Source of the DNA: Aeromicrobium phoceense
GTDB taxonomy: Bacteria; Actinomycetota; Actinomycetes; Propionibacteriales; Nocardioidaceae
Reading direction: 5' to 3'
Length of the DNA: 64,000 nucleotides
NCBI RefSeq assembly: GCF_013868155.1
Contig: NZ_JACEOG010000001.1
Coordinates: 2,170,001 to 2,234,000, forward strand
Every line of letters begins with the position of its first letter. The stretch's first letter is position 1. The notes beneath the pieces are model-generated. The model was not told where the DNA came from. It was given only the letters and a program-made list of their open reading frames with translations, and searched no databases. The translations under genes were made by a program, and so were the position numbers. Positions 1 through 7,814 of this stretch are shown piece after piece.

Positions 1-1
1 G

Positions 2-1813
2 GACTCCACGTTGCTGTCGCTGCTCGCCGAGGACGCCGAGGTGTCCGATGCGGCCAAGGAGCTCAGGCGCGACATGCTGATCGCGGCAGGCGTCGAGCTC
101 CCCGACGAGCCGGAGCCGCCGGTCGAGGAGGACCTCGCGCCTGCGGCCGGCCGACAGGTGGTTCCCCAGTCGGTCATCTCCCGCCGGCTGGCCGACCCCT
201 TCCTCGCGCCACAGTTCGAGACCGTCGAGCGCCGCACGCCGCCGCCCCGTCGCCTGGCCAGCTGGGAGCTGATCGGGCCGCTGCTCTCGTCGTTCGAGCG
301 CGCCTCCAGCGGCTCGGCCGCCTGCATGGACCTGCCCGACCCGATTCCGGTTCCCGTGCCGGACGGCAAGGAGCTGATGCGCCACCAGGCCGAGCTCGTC
401 GCCGCCGCAGCCGAGGGGCACCGGACCTTCCTGCTGGCCGACGAGCCCGGACTGGGCAAGACGGCCCAGGCGCTCCTGGCGGCGCAGGCCGCGAACGCCT
501 ACCCGCTGCTCGTGGTGGTCCCGAGCGTCGTGAAGTCCAACTGGGCCCGCGAGGCGGCCATGTGGACCCCGCAGCACAAGTCCACGGTCATCCAGGGCGA
601 CGGCGACACGATCGACGGATTCGCCGACATCGTCATCGTCAACTACGAGGTGCTGGACCGGCACGTCGGCTGGCTCGGCGACCTGGGGTTCCGCGGGATG
701 GTCCTCGACGAGGCGCACTTCATCAAGAACAAGTCGTCACAGCGCTCTCAGCACGTCCTGCAGCTGTCCGAGCGCATCCGTTCCCGCACCACCCGCCCGT
801 TGCTGATGGCCCTGACCGGCACCCCGCTGATCAACGACATCGAGGACTTCCGCGCCATCTGGCAGTACCTGGGCTGGATCGACGAGAAGAAGCCCCGTCC
901 CGAGCTGCTGCACGCGCTCGAGGACACGGGACTGACACCGCTCGACCCGGGCTTCTTCCCCGCGGCCCGATCCCGGGTCATCGACATGGGCATCGTCCGC
1001 CGCCGCAAGGTCGAGGTCGCCGCCGACATCCCGGCCCGGCGCATCGCCGACCTCCGGGTGGAGCTCGACGACGAGGCCGGACGCTCGATCCGCGCTGCCG
1101 AGCGTGAGCTCGTCCAACGCTTGGTCTCGCGGTACGAGCAGGCGCTCGAGACCCGTGGTTCCGTCGGGTCGTCCGAGGACGTCGATCACGACCTCGTGCG
1201 CCGGATCGCCGCCCGGGAGCGGGAGGAGTCGGCGAAGACCGAGGAGAACGTCTTCGCGATGATGCGGCGCATCGGCCAGGCGAAGGCCGGCCTCGCCGCC
1301 GACTACACCGCGCAGCTGGCCCACAGCGTCGGCAAGGTCGTCTTCTTCGCCAAGCACGTCGACGTGATGGACGTGGCCGAGAAGACCTTCGAGAAGCGGG
1401 GCATCCGGTACTCGTCGATCCGCGGCAACCAGACGCCGTCGGCGCGGCAGAAGAGCATCGACGCCTTCGTCAACGATCCCGACGTGGCCGTCGTGGTCTG
1501 CTCGCTGTCGGCCGCCGGCGTGGGCGTGAACCTCCAGGTCGCGTCGGACATGGTGCTCGCCGAGCTGTCCTGGACCGACGCGGAGCAGACCCAGGCCATT
1601 GACCGGGTGCACCGCATCGGCCAGGACGAGCCCGTCACCGCGTGGCGGATCATCGCCTCGCGGACGATCGACACCAAGATCGTCGAGCTCATCGACAGCA
1701 AGGCGGGCCTCGCCGCCCGGGCACTCGACGGCTCCGACGAGGAAGTCGTCGACTCGGCCGACGTTCAGCTGGAGACCCTCGTCGCCCTGCTGACCGACGC
1801 ACTCACCTCCTGA
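2..1813 (+). CDS. SNF2/SMARCAL1-like DEAD/DEAH helicase, 5' end cut by window
   Basis: This is an ATP-dependent double-stranded DNA translocase of helicase superfamily 2, Swi2/Snf2 branch. Seen: a Walker A motif (DEPGLGKTAQ) about a quarter of the way in, a DEAH box (LDEAHFIKNK), motif III (LTGTPLIND), and near the C-terminus motif V/VI (AAGVGVNLQ, IDRVHRIGQ). A long helical insert between the two RecA lobes is typical of the family. The frame is open back to base 2 with no stop, so the TTG at 11 need not be the start and the N-terminus is probably missing. No accessory domain is visible. Likely roles are chromatin-free DNA remodelling or repair; the substrate cannot be told from sequence. 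It converges on the TetR gene, with only 6 bp between the stops. Confidence 0.85.
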   Translation, partial: DSTLLSLLAEDAEVSDAAKELRRDMLIAAGVELPDEPEPPVEEDLAPAAGRQVVPQSVISRRLADPFLAPQFETVERRTPPPRRLASWELIGPLLSSFERASSGSAACMDLPDPIPVPVPDGKELMRHQAELVAAAAEGHRTFLLADEPGLGKTAQALLAAQAANAYPLLVVVPSVVKSNWAREAAMWTPQHKSTVIQGDGDTIDGFADIVIVNYEVLDRHVGWLGDLGFRGMVLDEAHFIKNKSSQRSQHVLQLSERIRSRTTRPLLMALTGTPLINDIEDFRAIWQYLGWIDEKKPRPELLHALEDTGLTPLDPGFFPAARSRVIDMGIVRRRKVEVAADIPARRIADLRVELDDEAGRSIRAAERELVQRLVSRYEQALETRGSVGSSEDVDHDLVRRIAAREREESAKTEENVFAMMRRIGQAKAGLAADYTAQLAHSVGKVVFFAKHVDVMDVAEKTFEKRGIRYSSIRGNQTPSARQKSIDAFVNDPDVAVVVCSLSAAGVGVNLQVASDMVLAELSWTDAEQTQAIDRVHRIGQDEPVTAWRIIASRTIDTKIVELIDSKAGLAARALDGSDEEVVDSADVQLETLVALLTDALTS

Positions 1814-1819
1814 CGACCC

Positions 1820-2428
1820 TCACGCCGGCGGTGCGGCGCTCGTGATGCCTCGCACGGCCTCGCGCAGCGCGTGGTGTGCGAGCGTGCTGTCGAGTCGGTC
1901 CGCACTGAGCAGCAGCTTCGCGGGCAGGTCGACGACGCAGATCCTGACCAGGGCGACGGCTCGGCGGTCGGTGCGCTGCCAGAGCTGCTCGGCGAGACGC
2001 GTGATCAGCTCACCGAGCTCGAGCCGGAGCCGCTCGACCTCGTTCCGCTCGTCCGGCCCCACGTTGCCGGTGAGGAGGTCCGTGGCGTCGACGGCGAGCA
2101 GGAGGCGGGAGGCCTCGGGGTTGGTCCGGGCGTAGGTCGCCAGCGACAGGGCGGCGACGGCGATCCCCTCCTGAGGTCCGTCCGCGCGCACGGCGGCTTC
2201 CACGAGGTCGCGCTGGTAGCGCAGGAACGCCACCGCCTCGCGCACCCAGACCCGCGCCAGCAGGTTGTCGCGTGAGCCGAAGGCGTTGTAGATGACCCCG
2301 TTGGCCGCACCGGCACGGGCGCTCAGGGCGCGCATCGTCACACCCGTCGCGCCGTGCTCGACCCAGAGCGCACGCGCGTGGTCGAGCAGGACGTCGGGCT
2401 GGTGCTCCCTGGGGCGGCCGCGTGCCAT
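1820..2428 (-). CDS. TetR-family transcriptional regulator
   Basis: This is a 202-residue TetR-type repressor. The N-terminal helix-turn-helix is clear: VTMRALSARAGAANGVIYNAFG at about residues 30-51, preceded by a basic arm (MARGRPREH). The rest is an all-helical ligand/dimerisation domain with no recognisable subfamily signature. It starts 2 bp after the stop of the enoyl-CoA hydratase gene, so the two form an operon with the regulator second. The usual logic of such pairs is repression of its own operon, released by an acyl-CoA or related ligand; that is inference. A candidate operator lies in the hydratase promoter (3112-3125). Confidence 0.85.
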   Translation of the reverse strand: MARGRPREHQPDVLLDHARALWVEHGATGVTMRALSARAGAANGVIYNAFGSRDNLLARVWVREAVAFLRYQRDLVEAAVRADGPQEGIAVAALSLATYARTNPEASRLLLAVDATDLLTGNVGPDERNEVERLRLELGELITRLAEQLWQRTDRRAVALVRICVVDLPAKLLLSADRLDSTLAHHALREAVRGITSAAPPA

Positions 2429-2430
2429 CC

Positions 2431-3096
2431 TCAGCTCGCCCGCGGCTTCAGCGCTTCGATGGCCGCGGCGTACATGACCTGCTTGATCTTGCCCAGCGTG
2501 GCGCGGTCCTTGCCGGCCAGCGGTGCGACGCGCGCTGCCGCTGTCTCGACGAGCGTGTCCTGCGGGGCGACCGCGTCCACGAGGCCCGAGGCCTGTGCCG
2601 CAGGGCCGTCGTAGCGACGTCCGGTGGTCATGGACTCGACGGCGGCCGACGGTGTGAGCTTCGCCTGGATGAGGGCCGCCATGCCCTCCGTGAACGGGAT
2701 GTGGATGTCGACCTCGGGGAAGCAGAAGTAGCCCCGATCCTCACGCATGACCCGGAAGTCGTGCGCCATCGCCAGCATCGATCCGGCACCGAAGGCGTGG
2801 CCGTTGATGGCGGCGATCGTGGGGACGGGCAGCGTGAGCACTGCGGCGAAGAGTCCGTGCACCCGGTCGACGTAGGCGTTCAGCTCGTCGGGGTGCTGCG
2901 AGAGCCACTCGAGGTCGAGACCGTTCGAGAAGAACTTGCCCGTGCCCGTCGTGACCAGCACGGCCGGCTCGGTGCCCTCCGCGAGGCCTCGAAGGTCCTC
3001 CACGGCTTGGGCGAGCAGGTCCGGCGAAAACCGGTTCTCGTCGTCGCCGAGGTCGAGCGTCCATACGGATCCGTCGTGGTTCGTGAGCATCGTCAT
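2431..3096 (-). CDS. Enoyl-CoA hydratase/isomerase family protein
   Basis: This 221-residue crotonase-fold protein probably hydrates or isomerises an enoyl-CoA in fatty acid or aromatic acid breakdown. Seen: the oxyanion-hole stretch AAINGHAFGAGSMLAMAHDF in mid-protein and the CoA-binding N-terminal strand FFSNGLDLEWL. It is a little short compared with the usual 250-260 residues. The crotonase glutamates are not obvious: the second region reads CFPEVDIHIPF, resembling the plant/bacterial enoyl-CoA isomerase (ECI) subgroup, so isomerase activity is possible. ATG 3096 is chosen because a TATTCT box lies exactly 7 nt upstream, suggesting a leaderless transcript; ATG 3090 is an alternative. It is the first gene of an operon with the TetR gene. 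Confidence 0.8.
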   Translation of the reverse strand: MTMLTNHDGSVWTLDLGDDENRFSPDLLAQAVEDLRGLAEGTEPAVLVTTGTGKFFSNGLDLEWLSQHPDELNAYVDRVHGLFAAVLTLPVPTIAAINGHAFGAGSMLAMAHDFRVMREDRGYFCFPEVDIHIPFTEGMAALIQAKLTPSAAVESMTTGRRYDGPAAQASGLVDAVAPQDTLVETAAARVAPLAGKDRATLGKIKQVMYAAAIEALKPRAS

Positions 3097-3103
3097 GTCG
3101 CCC

Positions 3104-3125
3104 AGAATAAAGGAGCGTGCACTCC
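3104..3125 (-). promoter_or_regulatory. Leaderless promoter and candidate TetR operator
   Basis: On the minus strand a TATTCT -10 box (3109-3104) ends 7 nt before ATG 3096. Just upstream, between the -10 and the expected -35, is the imperfect palindrome GGAGTGCACGCTCC (3125-3112). Its position would let a bound repressor block RNA polymerase. The regulator is assumed to be the TetR protein encoded second in this operon. Confidence 0.45.
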
Positions 3126-3162
3126 AAAAATAGTTGCGGGGCCTCTGGGGCCGTGGGAGCGA

Positions 3163-3191
3163 TTGCCTCATCTATCGAGTTGCGATAGGTT
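3163..3191 (+). promoter_or_regulatory. Promoter with internal inverted repeat for the DUF2975/XRE pair
   Basis: TTGCCT (3163-3168) and TAGGTT (3186-3191) are separated by 17 bp, a good sigma-70-type promoter. A perfect 6-bp inverted repeat CTATCG-N5-CGATAG spans 3172-3188 and runs into the -10 box, a natural operator site for the small XRE protein encoded downstream. The transcript would start near 3198, and AAGGAG at 3211-3216 serves ATG 3223. Confidence 0.55.
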
Positions 3192-3222
3192 TCGATCAAG
3201 AGGCGGCGCAAAGGAGTCGAGA

Positions 3223-3729
3223 ATGAGCAAGTGGGCTATCGCAACGTTGCGCGTGGTGATCGCGATCGCGCTGCTGGGATCCGTGGTGGTTCAGGCGGGC
3301 ATGGTGGCCCTGCTGTGGTGGGACACCGACGAGGAGCCGACGGCCTCCGGCGTCGCGCTCGTGATCATCGGGGTGCTCGGTGTGGTGACGCTCCAGGTCG
3401 TCGCGGTCTGCATCTGGCGGTTGCTGACGATGGTGCGACGTGGCACGGTCTTCTCGCGTGCGGCGTTCCGGTACGTCGACGGGGTCATCTGCGCCATCAG
3501 CGCCACGGCGGTGCTGATCTTCGCCGTCGCCGTGTGGGCGCGCTTCGCCAATCACGCCACGCCCGGGGACGAGGTGGCGCCCGGACTGGTCGGCCTGATC
3601 TGCGGGTTCGCCCTCGTCGCGGCCGGAGTGGCCCTGGTCGTCTACGTGATGAGGGCCCTGCTGGCGCAGGCCGTCGCACTGGACTCCGAGACCAAGCACC
3701 TCAAGTCCGAGCTGGACGAGGTGATCTGA
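3223..3729 (+). CDS. DUF2975-type four-helix membrane protein
   Basis: This is a 168-residue integral membrane protein with four hydrophobic segments (about residues 9-32, 42-66, 86-107, 125-150) and a charged C-terminal tail. Length and topology fit DUF2975 proteins, whose biochemical role is unknown. The start is set by AAGGAG at 3211-3216, 6 bp before the ATG; the frame is open further upstream but that stretch is antisense to the hydratase. The stop overlaps the start of the next gene as TGATG, so it is translationally coupled to a small XRE regulator. This gene pair is a common module in Gram-positive bacteria. Confidence 0.75.
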   Translation: MSKWAIATLRVVIAIALLGSVVVQAGMVALLWWDTDEEPTASGVALVIIGVLGVVTLQVVAVCIWRLLTMVRRGTVFSRAAFRYVDGVICAISATAVLIFAVAVWARFANHATPGDEVAPGLVGLICGFALVAAGVALVVYVMRALLAQAVALDSETKHLKSELDEVI

Positions 3730-3965
3730 TGCCGATCATCGTCGACATCGACGTGATGCTGGCCCGGCGCAAGATGGCGGTCGGCACGCTCGCGGACCGC
3801 ATCGGCATCACTCCGGCGAACCTGGCGGTGCTCAAGAACGGGCGGGCCAAGGCGGTGCGGCTCACCACGCTCGCTGCACTGTGCGAGGCGCTCGACTGTC
3901 AGCCCGGTGACCTGCTGCGGTGGGAGCCCGAGGACGGCGCGGAGGACACCGACGCCAACTGGTGA
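3729..3965 (+). CDS. Small XRE/YozG-like HTH regulator
   Basis: This is a 78-residue single-domain Cro/C1-type DNA-binding protein. The HTH is at about residues 19-40 (TLADRIGITPANLAVLKNGR), followed by AALCEALDCQPGDLLRW, which is diagnostic of the HTH_26/YozG group. It overlaps the DUF2975 gene by one base (TGATG), so it is co-translated with it. It probably autoregulates the promoter at 3163-3191, where an inverted repeat overlaps the -10 box. The signal sensed, perhaps through the membrane partner, is unknown. Confidence 0.85.
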   Translation: MPIIVDIDVMLARRKMAVGTLADRIGITPANLAVLKNGRAKAVRLTTLAALCEALDCQPGDLLRWEPEDGAEDTDANW

Positions 3966-4050
3966 GCGAGGGCGCGTCACGACAGCTCGTGGCCGGAGCT
4001 CCCGAGCCACGAGCGTGGTGTCGCGGGTGACCCGAGCGGTCCTGACGGGA

Positions 4051-4341
4051 TCAGTCGCCCGCCTTGGTGACCCCGAACATCAACACGCGACGGTCGATGT
4101 CGTAGAACACCTTGCTCGTGTTCGTCAGCACGTCCTGGAGGTTGTCGGCGTCCTCGGCACTCACCGTGAGGACCTCCTCCCACGCGCCTTCGTCGAGCAC
4201 CAGCTGGAGTGTCCAGATGCCGTCCTCGCCGCCGTCCCTGGCCATCCAACTGAACTGGTAGTGGGTGACCTGCCGCACCTTCAGGCTGTCGTCCGTCATC
4301 CGGACGCCGTCACCTGCGTTTCCGGTCTTCTTCGTCGCCAT
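4051..4341 (-). CDS. Conserved-looking small hypothetical protein
   Basis: This is a 96-residue soluble protein that I do not recognise. It starts at ATG 4341 with a strong GAGGAG ribosome-binding site about 7 nt upstream. The sequence mixes charged and aromatic residues (HYQFSWMARDGGEDGIWTLQ) and reads like a compact alpha/beta fold with no membrane segment, no cysteines and no catalytic motif. It has its own Shine-Dalgarno sequence and sits 80 bp downstream of the broken HNH gene on the same strand. Codon use matches its neighbours, so it is very likely expressed. Confidence 0.6.
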   Translation of the reverse strand: MATKKTGNAGDGVRMTDDSLKVRQVTHYQFSWMARDGGEDGIWTLQLVLDEGAWEEVLTVSAEDADNLQDVLTNTSKVFYDIDRRVLMFGVTKAGD

Positions 4342-4421
4342 GGCTGCTCCTCTGGGTTGCGTCCCGGCGCCCCGCGCACCGCGACTGAGGACTAGTCGGT
4401 ACCCCTCCGCGACTGGTTCAG

Positions 4422-5605
4422 TCAGCCGGTGCGGCGGGGGACGACAATGTCGAGCTCGATGAGGAACGGCGGAGCGCGCAGGTAGTTTTCGATGTGTCGG
4501 GTGGGCGCGCCGAGGTGGCGGTCGTCGAGGTGACCGTGGGACTTCATGTTGTGGTGTTTCCTGCACAGGCAGCGGAGGTTGGATCCGCTGGTGGTGCCGC
4601 CGCTGTCGTAGGCCTTGGCGTGGTCGAGGTCGGTCTCGTGCGCGGGGGCGCGGCATCCGGCGACCCGGCAGGTTCCGTCGCGCCATCTCAGTGCCTGCCG
4701 GAGTGATTCCGGTGGCCGGTAGGCCATGACCGTGGTGTCGAGAACCTCACCGATCGAGTCGAGGACCAGTCGGCGGAAGACCGTGTGCTCGGACTGGGCG
4801 AGCTCACGAACCCATGCGGCCTCCACGGGCTCGCCGTCGAGGGTGAAGCCCGGGCCGCCAGTGAGGCCGACGACGTCCGTGACCGGATGCCCATGTCGGG
4901 GGCGAGGTCAAGGCAGGAGGTGAGCCACTCGACGAGCTGGTCGGCCTGCTTCTGATCGCGGGTGCGGCGTTCCTTCTCACCCGTCTCCGCTTCGACCGCC
5001 GGCACGGCCCGGGCGGCGCGCCCCAAGCGGTCGCCGATGACGATGGCGACGCCGGTGGGCAGCAGGGCGTTGAGCCATGACGTGCCGTCGTCGTTGTGCG
5101 TGATTGAGACGCGACGTTCCTCGGTGGCGCGCGCGGCCTCGGCACTCACCTGCTCCGGCTCGAGCCGCGCACGGAACCGGCGCAGCCAGGCCCTCAGTTC
5201 GGCGATCGTGTGGGAGGCCGCGTAGTCCGGAGCGGAACGCTCCAGCACCGAAAGCGCCTCCGAGGTCTGCAGCTTCTCCGCCGTCGACGCGATCGCCGAG
5301 ACGCGCACGGCGTCGATGTCGCCCTCGCGAAACGACTCCCACACGAGCGGCGCCCTGTCGCGGAGCGTGGACGCCTCGTGGACCAGGGCCCACACGTGCT
5401 GCTCGCTGACATGCAGCGCCTGGGCGATGTCCAGGGTGACCGCGCGCCGGGCCAGGTCCTTCGACAGGAGGATCTCGTCGGTGCGGTCGATCTCGGCGGT
5501 GCGCTTGGCGTGGAAGTGGACGGCGAACTCCCATTCCTCGAACTCGGCGATCGCCCGCGCACGACGCACCGCATCGCCTGCGGTGATCGCCCGGTTGAGG
5601 TCCAT
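4422..5605 (-). pseudogene. DUF222/HNH endonuclease gene with a frameshift
   Basis: The reading frame starts at 5605 and encodes a DUF222-type helical domain for about 235 residues, then loses similarity near base 4890. The HNH domain continues in another frame down to the stop at 4422, with the expected CRVAGC, HETDLDHAKAYDSGG and LCRKHH motifs. The two frames join if one base is added near 4886-4905 (a CCC run at 4890-4892 and a GGGGG run at 4898-4902 are both present). DUF222-HNH genes are multicopy, homing-like genes of actinobacteria. Whether this is a real mutation or a sequencing error cannot be decided here. As written it makes a 305-residue protein with a random tail and no nuclease domain. 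Confidence 0.75.
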
Positions 5606-5611
5606 GCACCC

Positions 5612-5617
5612 AACCTA
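5612..5617 (-). promoter_or_regulatory. Leaderless -10 box of the DUF222/HNH gene
   Basis: TAGGTT on the minus strand ends 6 nt before ATG 5605. Its first three bases (5617-5615) are the TAG stop codon of the preceding hydrolase gene, so stop codon and -10 box share DNA. Confidence 0.5.
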
Positions 5618-6298
5618 GTGGGCGCCACCGACAGAATCGGTGCGGTCGACCAGCCCCAGGATGGCCGCGCCCACGGCGCCCGGATCGACCAGCTGGTGGA
5701 GGTGCCCGCCATCGAGGGTCGCCGTCGGCCAGCCGGCTTCCTGGGCCAACCGGAGTTCCGCCGCGTACGTGTCGCCGAACGCGAGGTACGCCGCCGGGCG
5801 CTCGGCCCACCCTCGGGGGACCGGCACGCTGCTCGTGAAGTAGGAGAGGGGCAGCCGCTGCTGCTCGGCCGCGACCGTCTCGAAGGTGATGTCGTCGGGG
5901 AAGCGCTCTGCGATGTCGAGCCACCAGTCGGTCCACCGGGGCAGGCGCCCGTCCGGCTCGACCAGGTCGCGCAGGAAGCCGAGAAACTCCTCTAGCGCGA
6001 GCCGCGTCTCAGGGCCGTCATCGGCAGGCAGGGCGGCGTCGACGTGGACGGTGCGCTCCACCTCCAGCAGGGTGGCGAGTTGAGGGGCGTAGAGGCCGGC
6101 GTTGCTGTGCGGGACGAGCGTCACCGGACCGGAGGGAGCCGCGCGGGCGATCGCGTCGAGTACCTGCTCGGGCGCGCGGAGCTCGGAACCGAAGTCCACG
6201 GTCGTCGCCGCATGGCCCTGCTCGTGCAGCCAGGCCTCCACCGGCCGCCAGGTGGCGGGCCCGAGGAGAGGACTCGGCACGAGGAGGAACGCGGTCAT
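5615..6298 (-). CDS. Alpha/beta hydrolase
   Basis: This is a 227-residue alpha/beta-hydrolase-fold protein. The nucleophile elbow reads VPHSNAG (about residues 78-84), a variant of GxSxG with His in place of the first Gly. A late histidine lies in LDGGHLHQLVDP, and a plausible acid is in FGDTYAAE. The substrate is unknown. ATG 6298 overlaps the stop of the phosphoesterase gene (ATGA), making it the last gene of the operon that begins with moxR. No signal peptide is visible, so it is cytoplasmic. Confidence 0.7.
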   Translation of the reverse strand: MTAFLLVPSPLLGPATWRPVEAWLHEQGHAATTVDFGSELRAPEQVLDAIARAAPSGPVTLVPHSNAGLYAPQLATLLEVERTVHVDAALPADDGPETRLALEEFLGFLRDLVEPDGRLPRWTDWWLDIAERFPDDITFETVAAEQQRLPLSYFTSSVPVPRGWAERPAAYLAFGDTYAAELRLAQEAGWPTATLDGGHLHQLVDPGAVGAAILGLVDRTDSVGGAH

Positions 6299-6819
6299 CG
6301 CGCTCGCGCCGGAGTCCTCGGTGGCAGCTCGTGCAGCTCGACGTCGCTCAGGACACCTGCATCGGCGACCGCTGTCATGTAAGTGCAGAACGGCTGGCGG
6401 CGGCGGTCGGTCGGGGAGCCGGGGTTCAGCAGGCGGAGTCCGGTCGGGGTGGTCGTGTCCCACGGGATGTGGCTGTGCCCGAACACGAGGACGTCCACGT
6501 CGGGGTACTCGGCGCTGCACCGGGTGTCGCGGCCCTGCGACGCACCCGTCTCGTGCACGACGGCGAACCGGACTCCGTCGATCTCGGCCCGGGCGACGAG
6601 CGGCAGGCGCTCCCGCAGCTCGCCGTGGTCGTTGTTCCCGTAGACCGCCACGAGCCGCTTCGCGCGCGCCTCGAGGTCGTCGAGCGTGGCGACGTCCACC
6701 CAGTCGCCGGCGTGGAACACGACGTCGGCTTCGTCGACGGCCTCCCAGACCTGAGCGGGGAGCTGCTTCGCCCGCTTGGGCAGGTGGGTGTCCGCGATCA
6801 GCAGGAGTCGGGTCGCCAT
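6295..6819 (-). CDS. YfcE-type metallophosphoesterase
   Basis: This 174-residue calcineurin-like phosphodiesterase shows all the family motifs in order: LIADTH at the N-terminus, HAGDWVD, GNNDHGE, VVHETG (where YfcE proteins have GH/NH) and GHSHIPW. Such proteins hydrolyse phosphodiester bonds with two divalent metals. Start ATG 6819 lies 8 bp after the macro-domain stop; an in-frame TTG at 6831 would overlap that stop but is less likely. The adjacent macro-domain gene raises the possibility of a role in ADP-ribose or nucleotide-derivative turnover, which is inference. Confidence 0.8.
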   Translation of the reverse strand: MATRLLLIADTHLPKRAKQLPAQVWEAVDEADVVFHAGDWVDVATLDDLEARAKRLVAVYGNNDHGELRERLPLVARAEIDGVRFAVVHETGASQGRDTRCSAEYPDVDVLVFGHSHIPWDTTTPTGLRLLNPGSPTDRRRQPFCTYMTAVADAGVLSDVELHELPPRTPARAR

Positions 6820-6827
6820 GGGATCAA

Positions 6828-7343
6828 TCAACTCGGTTCGCCGGCGGCCGCGAGCGCCGCCTCGATCTCCCGCTGGGCCGCCGCGTCGTACCCCACCAGG
6901 ATCACGTGCTCCACCTCCGTGGAGGTCGTGCGGACCGCGCGCACGGCCGCCGCCACCGACTCCGCCTTCGACCAGCCGTAGACGCCGGCGCTCACCAGCG
7001 GGAACGCGACCTCGCGCGCACCCAGGTCGGCGGCGACCTCGAGGGACCTGCGGTAGCAGGACTCCAGGAGGGCGGGCTCGGTCTGACCCGCGTGCCGGTT
7101 CGGGCCGACGGTGTGGATGATCCAGCGGGCGGGGAGGTCGCCGGCCGTGGTCCAGCCGGCGTCGCCCGTGGGCAGTCCGTCGGGGAACCGCGCGATGCAG
7201 TCGGCGAGCACCGCCGGACCGCCCGCGGCGTGGATCGCGCCGTCCACCCCGCCCCCGCCGCGCATGGCGGAGTTGGCGGCGTTCACGACGGCGTCGACCT
7301 CGAGGGTCGTGATGTCGGCGTGGATCGCGGACAGCCGGGTCAT
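6828..7343 (-). CDS. Macro-domain protein (ADP-ribose/O-acetyl-ADP-ribose hydrolase-like)
   Basis: This is a 171-residue single macro domain. The signature VDAVVNAANSAMRGGGGVDGAIHAAGG near residues 17-43 forms the ADP-ribose pocket; the second loop is PLVSAGVYGWSK. It matches the MacroD/YmdB class, known to remove acetyl from O-acetyl-ADP-ribose or ADP-ribose from proteins. ATG 7343 overlaps the lipoprotein stop (ATGA); an in-frame start 18 bp upstream is possible but would lengthen the overlap. It sits mid-operon between a lipoprotein and a phosphoesterase. Confidence 0.87.
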   Translation of the reverse strand: MTRLSAIHADITTLEVDAVVNAANSAMRGGGGVDGAIHAAGGPAVLADCIARFPDGLPTGDAGWTTAGDLPARWIIHTVGPNRHAGQTEPALLESCYRRSLEVAADLGAREVAFPLVSAGVYGWSKAESVAAAVRAVRTTSTEVEHVILVGYDAAAQREIEAALAAAGEPS

Positions 7344-7798
7344 TCCGCGCGCTCGACCCACGCCTGCTGGCCGGGCTCGATCGCGTCGAGGACCACGGTG
7401 CCGAACGCGCCGAGGACGAAGGTCACGGGGTCCTCCGTGTCGACGCCCTCGGGGAGCTCGAACGTCGAGGTGGTGGGGACGTAGTCCATCGTCGCGGGGC
7501 GGCCCTCCTCCGGGCTCACCTGCACGACGACCTTCTGGCCCTCGGCGTTGACCTGGTTGACCACGGCCGGGTTCGTGCTGCTGCCGTAGGTGATCACGTG
7601 GATCTGACCCTCCTCGCCGACGGCCACGCCGGCGGGGGAGTCGAGCGTCTCCTCGACGCCGGCCGGGACGCCGCGGCTGGGCGCCGGAGTGGCCGACGTG
7701 GGCGAGCCGCTGCCGGGGGAGTCGTCCCCGGACGAGCCGCAGGCAGCCAAGGCGAGCGCCAGGACGGGCAGCACCGCAAGACGGGTCAGCGAGCGCAT
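7340..7798 (-). CDS. Predicted lipoprotein of unknown function
   Basis: This 152-residue protein has a type II signal peptide: positive start MRSLTR, hydrophobic core, and lipobox LAAC with Cys20. A Ser/Gly/Pro-rich linker (about residues 21-45) is followed by a small beta-rich domain. No family is recognised. A strong AAGGAGGG ribosome-binding site precedes ATG 7798. It lies only 16 bp downstream of the VWA gene, so it is probably in the same operon, and its stop overlaps the macro-domain start. Confidence 0.7.
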   Translation of the reverse strand: MRSLTRLAVLPVLALALAACGSSGDDSPGSGSPTSATPAPSRGVPAGVEETLDSPAGVAVGEEGQIHVITYGSSTNPAVVNQVNAEGQKVVVQVSPEEGRPATMDYVPTTSTFELPEGVDTEDPVTFVLGAFGTVVLDAIEPGQQAWVERAE

Positions 7799-7814
7799 GG
7801 GCCCCCTCCTTCGC

